A stretch of DNA of 64,000 bases from Tectiglobus sp965224045 (GTDB lineage: Bacteria > Pseudomonadota > Alphaproteobacteria > Rhizobiales > Hyphomicrobiaceae). Numbering within the stretch: the stretch's first letter is position 1; each line of letters begins with the position of its first letter. Position numbers and translations under genes: made by a program. The DNA lies in the NCBI GenBank assembly GCA_965224045.1, contig CBDCYD010000006.1, positions 186,001 to 250,000 on the forward strand, given 5' to 3'. The notes under the pieces are model-generated. The model was not told the origin of the DNA, did no database searches, and worked only from the letters and a program-made list of their open reading frames with translations. Of the stretch, positions 18,601-27,264 are shown piece by piece.

Positions 18601-18940
18601 TGCCCGTGGCAAAGCTCTCACCAATGAGCCAGGCCACAATCAGCATCACGCCCTGGATGCCGAATGTGATCATCAATGAAAGCAACGGCTCCTGCGTGAA
18701 GTTGCGCATACCGTCCCACGTCGTCCAGCCCGACGCCAGGGACAAGACAATGCCTGTCGCTCCAAGCAGCGCCAAACGCCAATTGGAAAAAACCGACTCA
18801 TGCAACTGCTCGAAAAGGCGGCGGCCGGTATTCGAAACATAAAGGAAGGCGAAGCTGAAAGAGATCAGTGCCAAGACGATCAGCGTCTGGCCGGAGGGCA
18901 CCAGTCTGCCGAGTTCATTCGCAATCGCTACTAGGTCCAT
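15629..18940 (-). CDS. Large membrane protein with coiled coil and an internal domain duplication, unknown function
   Basis: 1103 residues, not recognised. Six hydrophobic segments lie at about 18-36, 53-74, 86-110, 137-157, 173-197 and 216-240. A long charged coiled coil follows (about 300-475), rich in Gln, Glu, Arg and Lys. Residues 480-625 hold four cysteines (514, 536, 562, 584) and a seventh hydrophobic segment follows at 627-653. Two related modules of about 87 residues come next, at 675-761 and 776-862. Both share ALxP near their start, GFxAEI in the middle, LNAG later, and end with a basic strand and F(F)xxL. A 240-residue mainly helical acidic tail completes it. It lies alone, convergent with the FAH gene. 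It may be a sensing or scaffold protein of the inner membrane; that is a guess. Confidence 0.8.
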   Translation of the reverse strand: MDLVAIANELGRLVPSGQTLIVLALISFSFAFLYVSNTGRRLFEQLHESVFSNWRLALLGATGIVLSLASGWTTWDGMRNFTQEPLLSLMITFGIQGVMLIVAWLIGESFATGMNFRPVAHGRGPGDGRTMRAIEPFAGTVIGILIFAALALLVLNQTGGSDQFRLASTAQSWVLLPSGLLIAAIVILLSLTVLLNAGSDIIGNYLQAMRVMVRSAVLWVMFLACMATSVFFSFDSLFSTIFPKEARIRAADLRAQNQVAGVITDIGSLVTRRRLEERDRLFEAEGWKTYDETLDGLTRAARRAPDELQRYFEQKMRDRQKVVAQRQEEKAAAESQQVRLKQRTTLVNQDIARAREAATQLSPVVEDLKSKIFAKDQELVAKKAEAEAEAGGIGVTAKQGRGPKYREIMGQLRILQEQKKNLQLQLREYEKRLSEARDRVARGESELSTTQGELATLEGRAKTAGQLIELAQKSDTKDTPAFDPTAGLRQLERARIAFRQEPTQAGLTRIQGLCTTLVGAMAEVPTLKAGAASFDCDPGQANEAASRVFALNAGLATLGATCIGGDKLPKSGGADALFLFARKCVQDAGLPSKDTEALRTQINYLELNRDDKAHRFVVTTNAFEDGNKLAFLALAIAIAIDALVFMSGLFGANAVRSPLSDVPSHKGRTARQLEAIIDTALQPHPYDTARLVLGALKPMTPEAGFTAEIIVENTDPHADDLRRVLNAGSSIGAVRHVDDRDRVYQVRAEFFEYLSIAAQREYEKDKTRTSVAEMERTISVALLPNIAANAALVLEYMHPIHEEHGFMAEIKLDEVSGSDQLKVVRNALNAGAVYKRVQRVEHSSTHYFIHADFFKTLTTLRGRLMMGGGAIHGGHLVAASPADPKPVDIGAVPSPLLTDARTEQDVADDTPVRNREFYLDAFLAALRIEPVLFKDLNGEAFAAAVAASESFAQLRLLHPALDRHLTDRDREARITFEGVNERLERALTADDADGHRELTFAYQEIEQNWNIIALLPGGPYEDLIKRIVQDLEPQDGAGSLSQEDQSLFRVAHRIADLMLASQRNSHAEWSRLEKGLDEAGQALDVADDNITPFPNIAKSNRID

Positions 18941-19349
18941 ACCTGACGTCCCCTGACCGGATCGATGCGAGGGCCCCTCGCTGAATAGTCCGTTACGCGC
19001 AATTCAGTTGCAATTCACATGCAAAGCACACCGCTGCGTTACTGTGACAGCCGGCACAAGAAAACCCCGGCGAAAATGGCGGTGATGAGGACTTATACTA
19101 AATTTATGTCCATCTATTGCCGGCCTGTGGACCAACTGCCGACGAAATGAAGACAACAAATCCCCGCCCAAGCAAAAATCCGGCACAAATACGCCACCGG
19201 ACCTGCCGACATCTTGAAAGATGGGAATGGTGTTGAAATTATACAATTATTCGAGGCCAGCGGCAAATTGACGGCCTTGCATGGCCAAGTTGCATCAATT
19301 TCCGACAGGCGCGGAACAGGCGCACGAGTTGTAGCTAATCCACAAAAAA
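18941..19349. other. 409-base gene-free stretch
   Basis: This is relatively AT-rich DNA upstream of the 1103-residue gene and downstream of an SDR gene, both leftward. An 80-codon frame at 19004-19246 has no family pattern and no good ribosome site. The stretch presumably holds the promoter of the large membrane protein; no clear operator was seen. Confidence 0.45.
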
Positions 19350-20099
19350 TCAGAGCATTTGCCCACCGTCCACCGCAATTGTCTGGCCGGTGACCCAGGA
19401 AGCTCGGTCGGAAACCAAATAGACCGCCAGATCGGCAACCTCCTCAGGTTTGCCGTAACGGCCGCTCGGGATCGAGTTCAAGATCGATTGGTAAAGGTTG
19501 GGATTGTGGCGCTTGGCATCGCCCCACACGCCTTCCTCGAAGTATATCGAACCCGGCGCAACACAATTGACGCGTATTTGCCTGGCGGAGAGATCGAGCG
19601 CCTGTGTCTTGGTGCACTGGATGAGCGCCGCCTTGATCGCACCGTAGGGTGGCGTTCTCGTCGATGCCGTAAGCCCAGATATAGACGACACATGGACGAT
19701 TGCGCCGCCGCCGGCCCTTTCCAGATGCGGGATTGCAGCCCACGAGGCGCGTACGCTGGCCATAAGGTCAACGTCGACGCTGCCCTGCCAGCCGGCCTCA
19801 TCATCGCTTCGGCCGAATGCGCTGGCATTGTTGACGAGGCAATCTAGCCCACCGAGAGCTGCTGCAGCGCCATCGACAAATGCCGACAGTTGGTCGGCAG
19901 ACGCGACGTCGCACACTTGCGCGTGCACCGTTCCACCGTAAGCCGCGACGCGCTTTCGCGCCTGTGCAAGCCGGTCGGTCCCGCGGGCGCAGATCGCGAC
20001 ACTCGCACCTTCCTTTGCCAACGCCTCGGCAATGGCCAGTCCAATGCCACGGCTGGCACCTGTGATGACTGCCCGGCGACCGTTCAGGCCGAGATCCAT
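19350..20099 (-). CDS. SDR-family oxidoreductase
   Basis: 249 residues of the classical SDR type: TGASRGIG near residue 14, NNASAFG for the NNAG motif, then Ser (VSSISG) and Tyr/Lys in YGAIKAA. The start at 20099 (MDLGLNG) has GGAGAG 5 bases upstream; the frame runs 20 codons further without family sequence. It follows the LLM flavin enzyme by 29 bases on the same strand, so the two are co-transcribed and may act on one substrate. Confidence 0.88.
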   Translation of the reverse strand: MDLGLNGRRAVITGASRGIGLAIAEALAKEGASVAICARGTDRLAQARKRVAAYGGTVHAQVCDVASADQLSAFVDGAAAALGGLDCLVNNASAFGRSDDEAGWQGSVDVDLMASVRASWAAIPHLERAGGGAIVHVSSISGLTASTRTPPYGAIKAALIQCTKTQALDLSARQIRVNCVAPGSIYFEEGVWGDAKRHNPNLYQSILNSIPSGRYGKPEEVADLAVYLVSDRASWVTGQTIAVDGGQML

Positions 20100-20128
20100 A
20101 CTTGCTCTCCACTTGCCGAAATCTAACT

Positions 20129-21220
20129 CTATTGAGCGACAGCCGCTGCCGGCTGCCAAGTCTTGAGGACCGGCAAGACCTCTTTGGCAAATAACTTGAG
20201 GCCTTGTTCGGCAATTCCAAAAGGCACGCCGCCAAATCTGAACGCGACGTTAAGTTCGAAATCACCAACGACCTCCCGCCGCTTTTCAAGGCCACGCAAA
20301 ATGCGGTCCGGTGTGCCCCAGCTCGCCGCTTCCATAAAGCCGTCGACGGACGCAGCGAGACCGCCGCCTTGACGGGCGATTTCGGCCTTCTGCTGGTAGG
20401 AGTCGTAGCCTTTGACGTCTTTGAAGTGTTCGCCGAGGAATTCATAATGCTCAAAATTGCTTTCGACGAATTTGCCCTGGTACTGGCGCGCCCAATGTTC
20501 CGTCTCGGCAAGATCGGGCCCGCAGATGCAGAAGTCTGTCAGCATCACGACCGGCGGTTCCGTGCCGTGGAATTCCCGGTGCAATTGGCGACCGCGCTCG
20601 ATGACCGGCGCGCGCATCTCCCACGGGCGGTCTGCAAACATCACAATGTGGGCGCCCAGTTTGGCGGCGGAGACGACGGAGTCCTCGCTCGATGCGACAG
20701 CGTAGATACGCCCGTCCATGGAGTATTTCGGCCGCGGGCGCAACTCGGTGCGCGGCTGCTTGTAGAATGGCCCGTCGCCTTCGATGAAGCCGGTTTTCAA
20801 GGCTTCGATGATCATCGGTGCGGCTTCGTCGAAGCGGCCGCGTGATTCGTCCATGCTGATCCTGAAGGCTTCGAATTCCCGCCGCGCAAGACCGCGGCCA
20901 AAACCTAGCCGTAACCGCCCGCCGCTGAGCAGATCCAGCACGGCAGCATTTTCCGCAACGCGAAGCGGATCGTGCCAAGGCAGGATGACGGCAGCCGTGC
21001 CAACGTCAATGTTGGGGTGCTTTGCCGCCAGATGCGTCATTAGCTGAATGTTGTCCGGGCAGAAGGAATAGTCGCGGAAATGATGCTCCGTCGACCACAG
21101 AATGTCGAAGCCGGATGCGGCTGCAACTTCCGCCAGGCGCAGCTCTTCCTCCCACACCTGGTCGTCGGAACAAGAATCCCAGCCGTAGCTGGCGTAAAGC
21201 ATCATGAAACCGACATCCAT
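20129..21220 (-). CDS. LLM-class flavin-dependent oxidoreductase (luciferase-like)
   Basis: A 363-residue bacterial-luciferase-fold monooxygenase. WSTEHHFRDYSFCP, GTAAVILPWHDPLRVAE and LRLGFGRGLARREFEAF mark the FMN/F420 barrel. Such enzymes oxidise or desulfonate substrates with reduced flavin, or use F420. The start at 21220 (MDVGFMM) has GGGAG upstream. Divergent from another SDR gene across a 232-base spacer that is likely a shared control region. Substrate unknown. Confidence 0.9.
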   Translation of the reverse strand: MDVGFMMLYASYGWDSCSDDQVWEEELRLAEVAAASGFDILWSTEHHFRDYSFCPDNIQLMTHLAAKHPNIDVGTAAVILPWHDPLRVAENAAVLDLLSGGRLRLGFGRGLARREFEAFRISMDESRGRFDEAAPMIIEALKTGFIEGDGPFYKQPRTELRPRPKYSMDGRIYAVASSEDSVVSAAKLGAHIVMFADRPWEMRAPVIERGRQLHREFHGTEPPVVMLTDFCICGPDLAETEHWARQYQGKFVESNFEHYEFLGEHFKDVKGYDSYQQKAEIARQGGGLAASVDGFMEAASWGTPDRILRGLEKRREVVGDFELNVAFRFGGVPFGIAEQGLKLFAKEVLPVLKTWQPAAAVAQ

Positions 21221-21452
21221 CGCCCGATCTCCCTGTTGCTCGAAGCAGCATTCACATCTGCCTGGAGTGCGCGGCGCGCGGCGACCCCGGCGCCTCGCAA
21301 TTGGCCCGGTGACCCTAACCTGCCACCCACGCCGGTGACAGGCAGGTCTCGGAACTATCGCAACCGGGATACGCTTTCGCATTGCTGCACGATCGCCGGC
21401 TGTGGTCTGATGGCAGCCGATATGTTGCGCCCGGCGAGGAGGTTTTCCAGCC

Positions 21453-22214
21453 ATGCGATTTCAGGACAAGGGTGTGGTAATTACCGGTGCCGGTAGCGGT
21501 ATCGGGCGCGAAACCGCGTTCGCGTTTGCCGCGGAAAGCGCGGTGGTTGCCTGTACCGATATCGACGCTGATACCGCCGGGCGTACGGCGGACGAGATTG
21601 CCAAGCGCGGCGGCAAGGCCCACGCGTTCACGCTCGACACCACCAACCCGGAGGCCGTGACGGCATTCTTCGAAACAGCCGAAAACCGCCTCGGCGCTCT
21701 CGATGTTCTCATCAACAGTGCTGGCGTGCGCGAGATCGAACCGGTTCCCGACCTGCCGTACGAGGAGTGGTGCAGGGTTATCAACGTCAACCTGACGGGC
21801 GTCTTCCTGTGCTCACAAGCCTTTGTGCGCCGCCTGCTGCCGGCCGGCAAACCGGGCGCGATCGTCAACCTTGCCTCGACGCTCGGACTGACGGCGGCGC
21901 CGAACCGCCCGGCCTACACCGCATCGAAACACGCCGTCGTCGGTTTGACCAAGGAAATGGGCCTCGAGTTCGGGACCACCGGCATTCGGGTGAACGCGGT
22001 CGGGCCGGGCGTGACGCGCACGGCGCTGACCGAGCGGTATTTCCAGGACCCGGACATGGCCAATACCGTACGCGCGATCCACGCCATGAACCGCTGGGGC
22101 GAGGCGGACGAGATTGCACGGGCGATCCTGTTCCTGGCGTCGGACGAGGCGAGTTTCATCACCGGCGTGACGCTGCCCGTCGACGGCGGCTGGCTGGCCG
22201 GCAAGAAGATGTAA
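21453..22214 (+). CDS. SDR-family oxidoreductase
   Basis: 253 residues. It carries TGAGSGIGRE, the acidic Asp after strand 2 (TDIDAD) that favours NAD, NSAGVRE, and the active-site YTASKHA. The tail FITGVTLPVDGGWLAG is the usual SDR ending. It faces the LLM/SDR operon and is convergent with the TauD pair, so it may be a further step in the same breakdown pathway. Confidence 0.88.
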   Translation: MRFQDKGVVITGAGSGIGRETAFAFAAESAVVACTDIDADTAGRTADEIAKRGGKAHAFTLDTTNPEAVTAFFETAENRLGALDVLINSAGVREIEPVPDLPYEEWCRVINVNLTGVFLCSQAFVRRLLPAGKPGAIVNLASTLGLTAAPNRPAYTASKHAVVGLTKEMGLEFGTTGIRVNAVGPGVTRTALTERYFQDPDMANTVRAIHAMNRWGEADEIARAILFLASDEASFITGVTLPVDGGWLAGKKM

Positions 22215-22262
22215 AGAGAGCTCCAGGCCAAACGGGGCAGGCGCAAACCGAACCGACAAAAT

Positions 22263-23129
22263 TCAGGCCGCGATCGGGCGGGCGACATCGCGCACCTGCG
22301 TGCGATGGAGGTGACGGCGCTGGTCTGGGTCGAGCCGATCCCGCCGGTGAAGCGTGCAGCGGTTGTCCCAGATCACCAGATCGCCCGGTTGCCAATCCTG
22401 TGACCAGTATTGATCACCGTCCTCGATATGCGCCCACAGTTCGTCGAGCAATTGGTCACTCTCTGCGTCCGGCAACCCGACAATCCAGGCATTGGGACGA
22501 CGGCCGAGGTAAAGGCTGGTGCGCCCGGTCTCGGGATGGCGAACGGCCAATGGATGAACCGCGCCGGGGCGCTCTTCATTGGAGTATGCGTCGCGCACAC
22601 CATGGCGCAGTTCGCCTGCAGAGTTGCGTGTTGCGTCATGCTTGCACGACATTCCATCGATCCGCGACCTGAGGTCATCGGGCAGGGTCTCAAAGGCTGT
22701 ATAAAGATTATAGAATTCGGTGCTGCCGCCGGTTGCCGGAGTTTCGATGGCATAGAGCAGGCTCGCCTTGGGCGGCAGGTCCTTGTAGCTCATGTCTTGG
22801 TGCCACACGAGTTCGGAGTTGCCGAGACCGCCGATCGGTTTACCGTCCTCGACAATGTTCGACATCACCGCGATCTTTTTGTGCGTGCGCTCGTAAAGTG
22901 AATGAGCGGCGCGCACCGGGGCATCATCAAGGTCACCGAAACGTGCCGAGAAACGGATGAGCGCCTCGTCATCAAGGGTATGACCGCGAAAGCGCAAGAC
23001 CAAGTGATCGTTCCAGGCCCTGTAGACCTGCTCAAACGTTTCCTCGTCGATCTCACGGTTCAGGTCGAGGCCAATGATGTCGGCGCCGAGTGCTGCACCG
23101 GTCGGCACCACTTCGATTGCTTGGGCCAT
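22263..23129 (-). CDS. TauD/TfdA-family Fe(II)/2-oxoglutarate dioxygenase (first of a tandem pair)
   Basis: 288 residues from the ATG at 23129 (the frame opens two codons earlier at TTG). The iron triad is visible: HxD in WHQDMSY and the distal His in NRCTLHRRD, followed by the 2-oxoglutarate-binding Arg in HRTQVRD. Members hydroxylate a substrate using O2 and 2-oxoglutarate, often splitting sulfonates, aryloxyacids or amines. It lies 40 bases after its paralogue, so the two are an operon. Related to but clearly different from it. Confidence 0.9.
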   Translation of the reverse strand: MAQAIEVVPTGAALGADIIGLDLNREIDEETFEQVYRAWNDHLVLRFRGHTLDDEALIRFSARFGDLDDAPVRAAHSLYERTHKKIAVMSNIVEDGKPIGGLGNSELVWHQDMSYKDLPPKASLLYAIETPATGGSTEFYNLYTAFETLPDDLRSRIDGMSCKHDATRNSAGELRHGVRDAYSNEERPGAVHPLAVRHPETGRTSLYLGRRPNAWIVGLPDAESDQLLDELWAHIEDGDQYWSQDWQPGDLVIWDNRCTLHRRDRLDPDQRRHLHRTQVRDVARPIAA

Positions 23130-23169
23130 CGGCAATACTCCCCCTGCAGATCAGCTCGTCCGGATTTCG

Positions 23170-24057
23170 CTAAACGGGCACCGTGCCGCGCACGACGGTG
23201 CGATGCAGGATGCGCCGGTGCTCACCCATGTCGTAGTTCATATCGGCGCGATGCAAGAGACAGCGGTTGTCCCACATACACAAATCTCCGGGTCGCCATG
23301 CATGGCGATAGACATGGGCATCGATGGTTGCCTCGTGGAGGAGATCGAACAGCAGCTTGCGACCTTCTTCGACCGGCCGGCCAACGATGTGGGATACGTG
23401 CGTGCCGATGTAAAGGAGCTTGCGACCGGTATCGGGATGAGTGCGCACCAGCGGGTGCGTCACAGGCGGCCGTTCGCGCTTTTCGTCTTCGCTTGCCGGT
23501 TTGTTGCCCGAGTTGAGACGGCTCTGCTCCCAACTGTGGACCACGCTCAGGCCATCCAGTTCACGCTTCCTGTCTTCACTGAGTGCATCGTAGGCGAGAT
23601 ACATGTTGGCAAATAGCGTATCACCGCCTTCGGGCGGAATTTCAACAGCGTGCAGCAGCGTCGCGAGCGATGGCACGGCATGATAGGACTTGTCGGTGTG
23701 CCAGTAGTAATTGCCGGTGCTGTGGGGTTGCGGCGTCGGGCGGCCATGCTTATCGAGATTGTCGACGACGTGGACCAATGATAGCCGAGTGCCATCCCTT
23801 TTCCGCGCGACATGCCCCTCGAGTTCACCAAAGTTTTCAGTGAAGGCATGCTGCTGGTCCGGTGACAGGTGCTGGTCGCGGAACACCAGAAGATGGTGTT
23901 CGAGAAAAGCATCCAGAATGGCCGCCTTGGCCTCCGGCGTTAGCGTGCTCGACAGGTCGATGCCGGAAATTTCTGCGCCCATTACGTCTGACAATCTGTC
24001 AATGCGCATCGCCGGCGGGCTTTTGGCATCGATATCGCGCGCGCCAACCTCAACCAT
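23170..24057 (-). CDS. TauD/TfdA-family Fe(II)/2-oxoglutarate dioxygenase (second of the pair)
   Basis: 295 residues with WHTDKSY and NRCLLHRAD as the iron triad, and the Arg of LHRTVVRG for 2-oxoglutarate. GGAGG precedes the ATG at 24057. It is the first gene of the dioxygenase operon and stands divergent from the ThDP decarboxylase gene, with a 219-base shared spacer. No sulfonate or taurine transporter is nearby, so taurine itself is not specially indicated. Confidence 0.9.
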   Translation of the reverse strand: MVEVGARDIDAKSPPAMRIDRLSDVMGAEISGIDLSSTLTPEAKAAILDAFLEHHLLVFRDQHLSPDQQHAFTENFGELEGHVARKRDGTRLSLVHVVDNLDKHGRPTPQPHSTGNYYWHTDKSYHAVPSLATLLHAVEIPPEGGDTLFANMYLAYDALSEDRKRELDGLSVVHSWEQSRLNSGNKPASEDEKRERPPVTHPLVRTHPDTGRKLLYIGTHVSHIVGRPVEEGRKLLFDLLHEATIDAHVYRHAWRPGDLCMWDNRCLLHRADMNYDMGEHRRILHRTVVRGTVPV

Positions 24058-24276
24058 CGCAGCCTCCGAACAACACCAAGATCATTCTCACCTGCAGAAG
24101 TCTAGCAGGGACGACAAGGCCGTTAAGGCGAAAGATCCAAAATCAGACTGACGATGCTGGCAGTGCTATCATCGCAGGGGCCATCTGATGCTACTATCCT
24201 GTGCCCTGCAACACGTACCGGCAACAAAAACTGGCAACAAGAACTGAAAACGAGCACTGGCACACAGGGAGAAGGC

Positions 24277-25947
24277 ATGCGCGGACGACAGGTTTTCATG
24301 GACAGCCTTGCGGCGCATGGCGTGAGCCACATCTTCGGCAATCCCGGGACCACGGAAAGCCCGCTGCTCGACGGCCTCGCTGCCTACCCTTCAATGCGTT
24401 ACATCACGGCGCTGCACGAAAGTATCGCACTGTGTGCGGCAAGCTATTTCGCGCAGGCATCGGGCCAAACCGGTGTGGTCAGCCTGCACGTTGCGCCCGG
24501 GCTCGGCAATGCAATTGGCATGATGTACGGGGCGCTCAGATCCTGTTCGCCCATGATCGTGACGGCGGGTCAACAAGATACGCGATTGCGCCTCAACCGG
24601 CCGGTGCTCGGACATGACCTGGTGGCGATGGCAGCACCCGTGGTGAAATGGAGCGTGCAGGTGGAGCGCGCGGACGAAATGGCGCCAGTACTGCGCCGCG
24701 CCTTCAAGGTCGCGCACGACCCGCCGGCCGGGCCGGTCTTCGTCGGGCTGCCGATCGACGTCATGGAACAAGACACCGAGATCGCGGCAGCGAGTGCACC
24801 TCCTGCCGCGCTGCACCGGCTTGCCTGCGCAAACGCTGACGGCGTCGCGGCAGCGGCTGACCTCCTGCTCGCCGCCGCCAACCCCGTGATCGTTGCCGGG
24901 GACGACGTTGCGCGCTCGCGTGCAAACGACGATCTTGTGCAACTGGCTGAATTGCTCGGCGCTTCGGTCTGGGTCGAAGGACTGAAGCTGCAAAACTCAT
25001 TCCCGACCGCGCATCCTTCAGCACGTCTCGGTCTGGGGCTCGATGCGGCCGCTATTTCAAAGGCGCTCGGTGGAAACGATACGGTTGTCCTGATCGGCGG
25101 CTCGTTCTTCGAGGATGTGTGGTACACGCCGGGACGTCCGATTCCAGCAGATGCCAATTTAATCCACATCGAGGCAAGCGCCGACCAGCTTGCTCACAGT
25201 GTTGCGCCGGACATCGGCCTTGTCGGAGACATTCGTGCCACCATTGGCGCACTTGTGAGCAAGATCGATAGCGTCGCCGGGCAGGACTTTCGCGACGGCG
25301 CCGCGGCTCGCAATGACGCGTTGCGTGAACGCAAAGACGCAGAGATCAGCGCGCAATGGGCGCGCGCAGAAAAGGCCTGGTCACGCGAGCCGATTTCGAT
25401 GCCGCGCGTGATGGCCGAGATCCGCGATGCACTGCCAAGCGATGCCATCGTCGTCGATGAGACAATTACTGCAAGCCTCGATCTCGCGCGGACGATCGAC
25501 TTTGCGCAGGCCGGTGACTATTTCGGTGCGCGCGGCGGTGGCATCGGGCAGGGGCTGGCCGGTGCGCTTGGAGTTGCAGTAGCCGAGCCCAAGCGCCGGG
25601 TCTTCTGCATTTCCGGTGACGGCTCCGCGATGTATTCGATCCAGGCGCTGTGGACGGCGGCGCACTGCAATTTGCCGATCATCGTCATCATCCTCGCCAA
25701 CCGCGAATACAGGATCCTCAAGCACAACATCGATGTCTACCGCCAGCGCTTCGGGATTACGTCGCAGGAACCCTACGCACATATGGATCTGGCGTCGCCG
25801 CAGCTCGATTTCGTCAGTATGGCGGGCGGCATGGGCGTGGACGCGACCCGGGTGCAGCATGCCGACGCCCTCGGGCCGGCAATCGCGAACGCCGTCGCCT
25901 CCAAACAGCCGCACCTGATCGAGGTGCAGATCAAAGCCAAGCGTTGA
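24277..25947 (+). CDS. ThDP-dependent decarboxylase, benzoylformate decarboxylase-like
   Basis: 556 residues from ATG 24277 (ribosome site AGGGAG; the frame is open 41 codons earlier but without family sequence). The three acetolactate-synthase-type domains are present. The cofactor-activating Glu48 is in ALHES, the ThDP/Mg motif is GDGSAMYSIQALW to LAN, and the two histidines known from benzoylformate decarboxylase appear in LHVAPG (His71) and FPTAHPS. This favours decarboxylation of a 2-keto acid to an aldehyde over acetolactate synthesis. The next gene, a transporter, overlaps or abuts it. Confidence 0.85.
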   Translation: MRGRQVFMDSLAAHGVSHIFGNPGTTESPLLDGLAAYPSMRYITALHESIALCAASYFAQASGQTGVVSLHVAPGLGNAIGMMYGALRSCSPMIVTAGQQDTRLRLNRPVLGHDLVAMAAPVVKWSVQVERADEMAPVLRRAFKVAHDPPAGPVFVGLPIDVMEQDTEIAAASAPPAALHRLACANADGVAAAADLLLAAANPVIVAGDDVARSRANDDLVQLAELLGASVWVEGLKLQNSFPTAHPSARLGLGLDAAAISKALGGNDTVVLIGGSFFEDVWYTPGRPIPADANLIHIEASADQLAHSVAPDIGLVGDIRATIGALVSKIDSVAGQDFRDGAAARNDALRERKDAEISAQWARAEKAWSREPISMPRVMAEIRDALPSDAIVVDETITASLDLARTIDFAQAGDYFGARGGGIGQGLAGALGVAVAEPKRRVFCISGDGSAMYSIQALWTAAHCNLPIIVIILANREYRILKHNIDVYRQRFGITSQEPYAHMDLASPQLDFVSMAGGMGVDATRVQHADALGPAIANAVASKQPHLIEVQIKAKR

Positions 25948-25955
25948 GCGGGGCC

Positions 25956-27236
25956 GTGAAAGTCGACCCGGCAACATCACAGGGTGCGACCGCGCGCCAA
26001 GCCTCACCACATCTCTTTGCCATCGCGGATTATCGGCGCGGCTGGCTGCTCGGCATGATGAGCGGCATTGCGCGTTGGCTTGAGTTTCTTGCACTCGGCG
26101 TTTTTGCGTACCAGTTGACCAAATCGGCACCGCTCGTTGCCTTGTTGGCGATCCTGCGTCTGGCCCCCTACGTGGCGCTCGGCTATGTCGTTGGTTCGTT
26201 CACCGACCGTATCGACCGCAAGCGCTGGCTGCTGATCGGCCTCGCCATGATGTGCGTAACGTCGGCGACAATGGCGTATCTGGCGGCAACCGGACGGGCA
26301 ACATACGGGACCGTGATTTTCGCCACGATTGCAACCGGCATCTACTGGCTGACAGATATGCCGATCCGGCGCCGGTTTATGCTCGATGCCGTCGGAGCAG
26401 ATCGGGCCGGACGGGCGATGGGGTTTGATAACATCACGAACTACGCAACCCGCGGCCTCGGACCGCTGGTGGGCGGCATCGTGTATCAATGGTTTGGCCC
26501 GGTCGGAGTGTTCAGCTTTAACCTCGCCATCTACGCGCTTTGTTTCGTGCTGGCGCTCGGGTTTCCGCGACCTGCGGCAGCTTCCGGTACGCAGGCAGAG
26601 AAGGGCGAACCAGGCACAGCTCCCGCTGCGAACACGGCGAGGGCCAGCCAGGTCTCGCTCCTCGGCAACCCGCGCTTTGTCGTCATCCTCGGCGTTACCA
26701 CCCTCTACAATCTGTTCTGCATTCCCTTTGTTGCAATGCTGCCGGTGTTCGCACAGAAAGACTTCGGTCTTTCGCCCGCCGGTGTCGGTACGCTTGCGGC
26801 ATTCGAAGGCATCGGCGGTTTGATCGGGTCGCTCGCCGTCGGGTTCTTCATTCGCCAGCCAATGTTCTTTGGCGTCTATTTTGCCGGACCGATGATCTAC
26901 ATGCTCGCGGTGCTGGCGCTGTCGTTCGTTCTGACACCGGGCATGACGCTGGCTGCCTTGATCGTGCTCAGCATTGGCGGCGCATTCTTTTCGGCGACAC
27001 AATACACCTTGATCTACACGACAACGCCACCCGAACTACGCGGGCGCGCGTTTGGGTTTCTGTCGCTGTGTATCGGTTGTGGAACTCTCGGGTTATGGAA
27101 CGCTGGCACGCTGTTCAATCACTTTGCATCCGATCGGGCGCTGTTCATCATGGCGCTCGAGGGATTATTGCCAATGATCGTCCTCGGCTGTCTCGTTCTC
27201 TATCTCGGCAATAGGGCAAGTGCTCCGTCGCACTGA
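25956..27236 (+). CDS. MFS transporter
   Basis: About 426 residues with many hydrophobic segments and the MFS loop GSFTDRIDRKRW between helices 2 and 3. The first segments start at about residue 27, and a charged, Ala-rich loop near 210-230 splits two halves, so 12 helices are likely. The start is uncertain: GTG at 25956 is taken, but a TTG at 25944 overlaps the stop of the ThDP gene. Direct coupling to that gene suggests uptake or export of its substrate or product. Confidence 0.82.
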   Translation: MKVDPATSQGATARQASPHLFAIADYRRGWLLGMMSGIARWLEFLALGVFAYQLTKSAPLVALLAILRLAPYVALGYVVGSFTDRIDRKRWLLIGLAMMCVTSATMAYLAATGRATYGTVIFATIATGIYWLTDMPIRRRFMLDAVGADRAGRAMGFDNITNYATRGLGPLVGGIVYQWFGPVGVFSFNLAIYALCFVLALGFPRPAAASGTQAEKGEPGTAPAANTARASQVSLLGNPRFVVILGVTTLYNLFCIPFVAMLPVFAQKDFGLSPAGVGTLAAFEGIGGLIGSLAVGFFIRQPMFFGVYFAGPMIYMLAVLALSFVLTPGMTLAALIVLSIGGAFFSATQYTLIYTTTPPELRGRAFGFLSLCIGCGTLGLWNAGTLFNHFASDRALFIMALEGLLPMIVLGCLVLYLGNRASAPSH

Positions 27237-27264
27237 GCGGCGATCACGGTGCTACAAGCGTCGG

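Noticed and set aside
19004..19246. 80-codon frame on the minus strand in a gap
   Set aside because: No family-like sequence, no ribosome site, and it lies in AT-rich probable promoter DNA.
24277..25947. Acetolactate synthase or sulfoacetaldehyde acetyltransferase
   Set aside because: The histidines typical of benzoylformate decarboxylase are present and no small subunit or Pta is adjacent.
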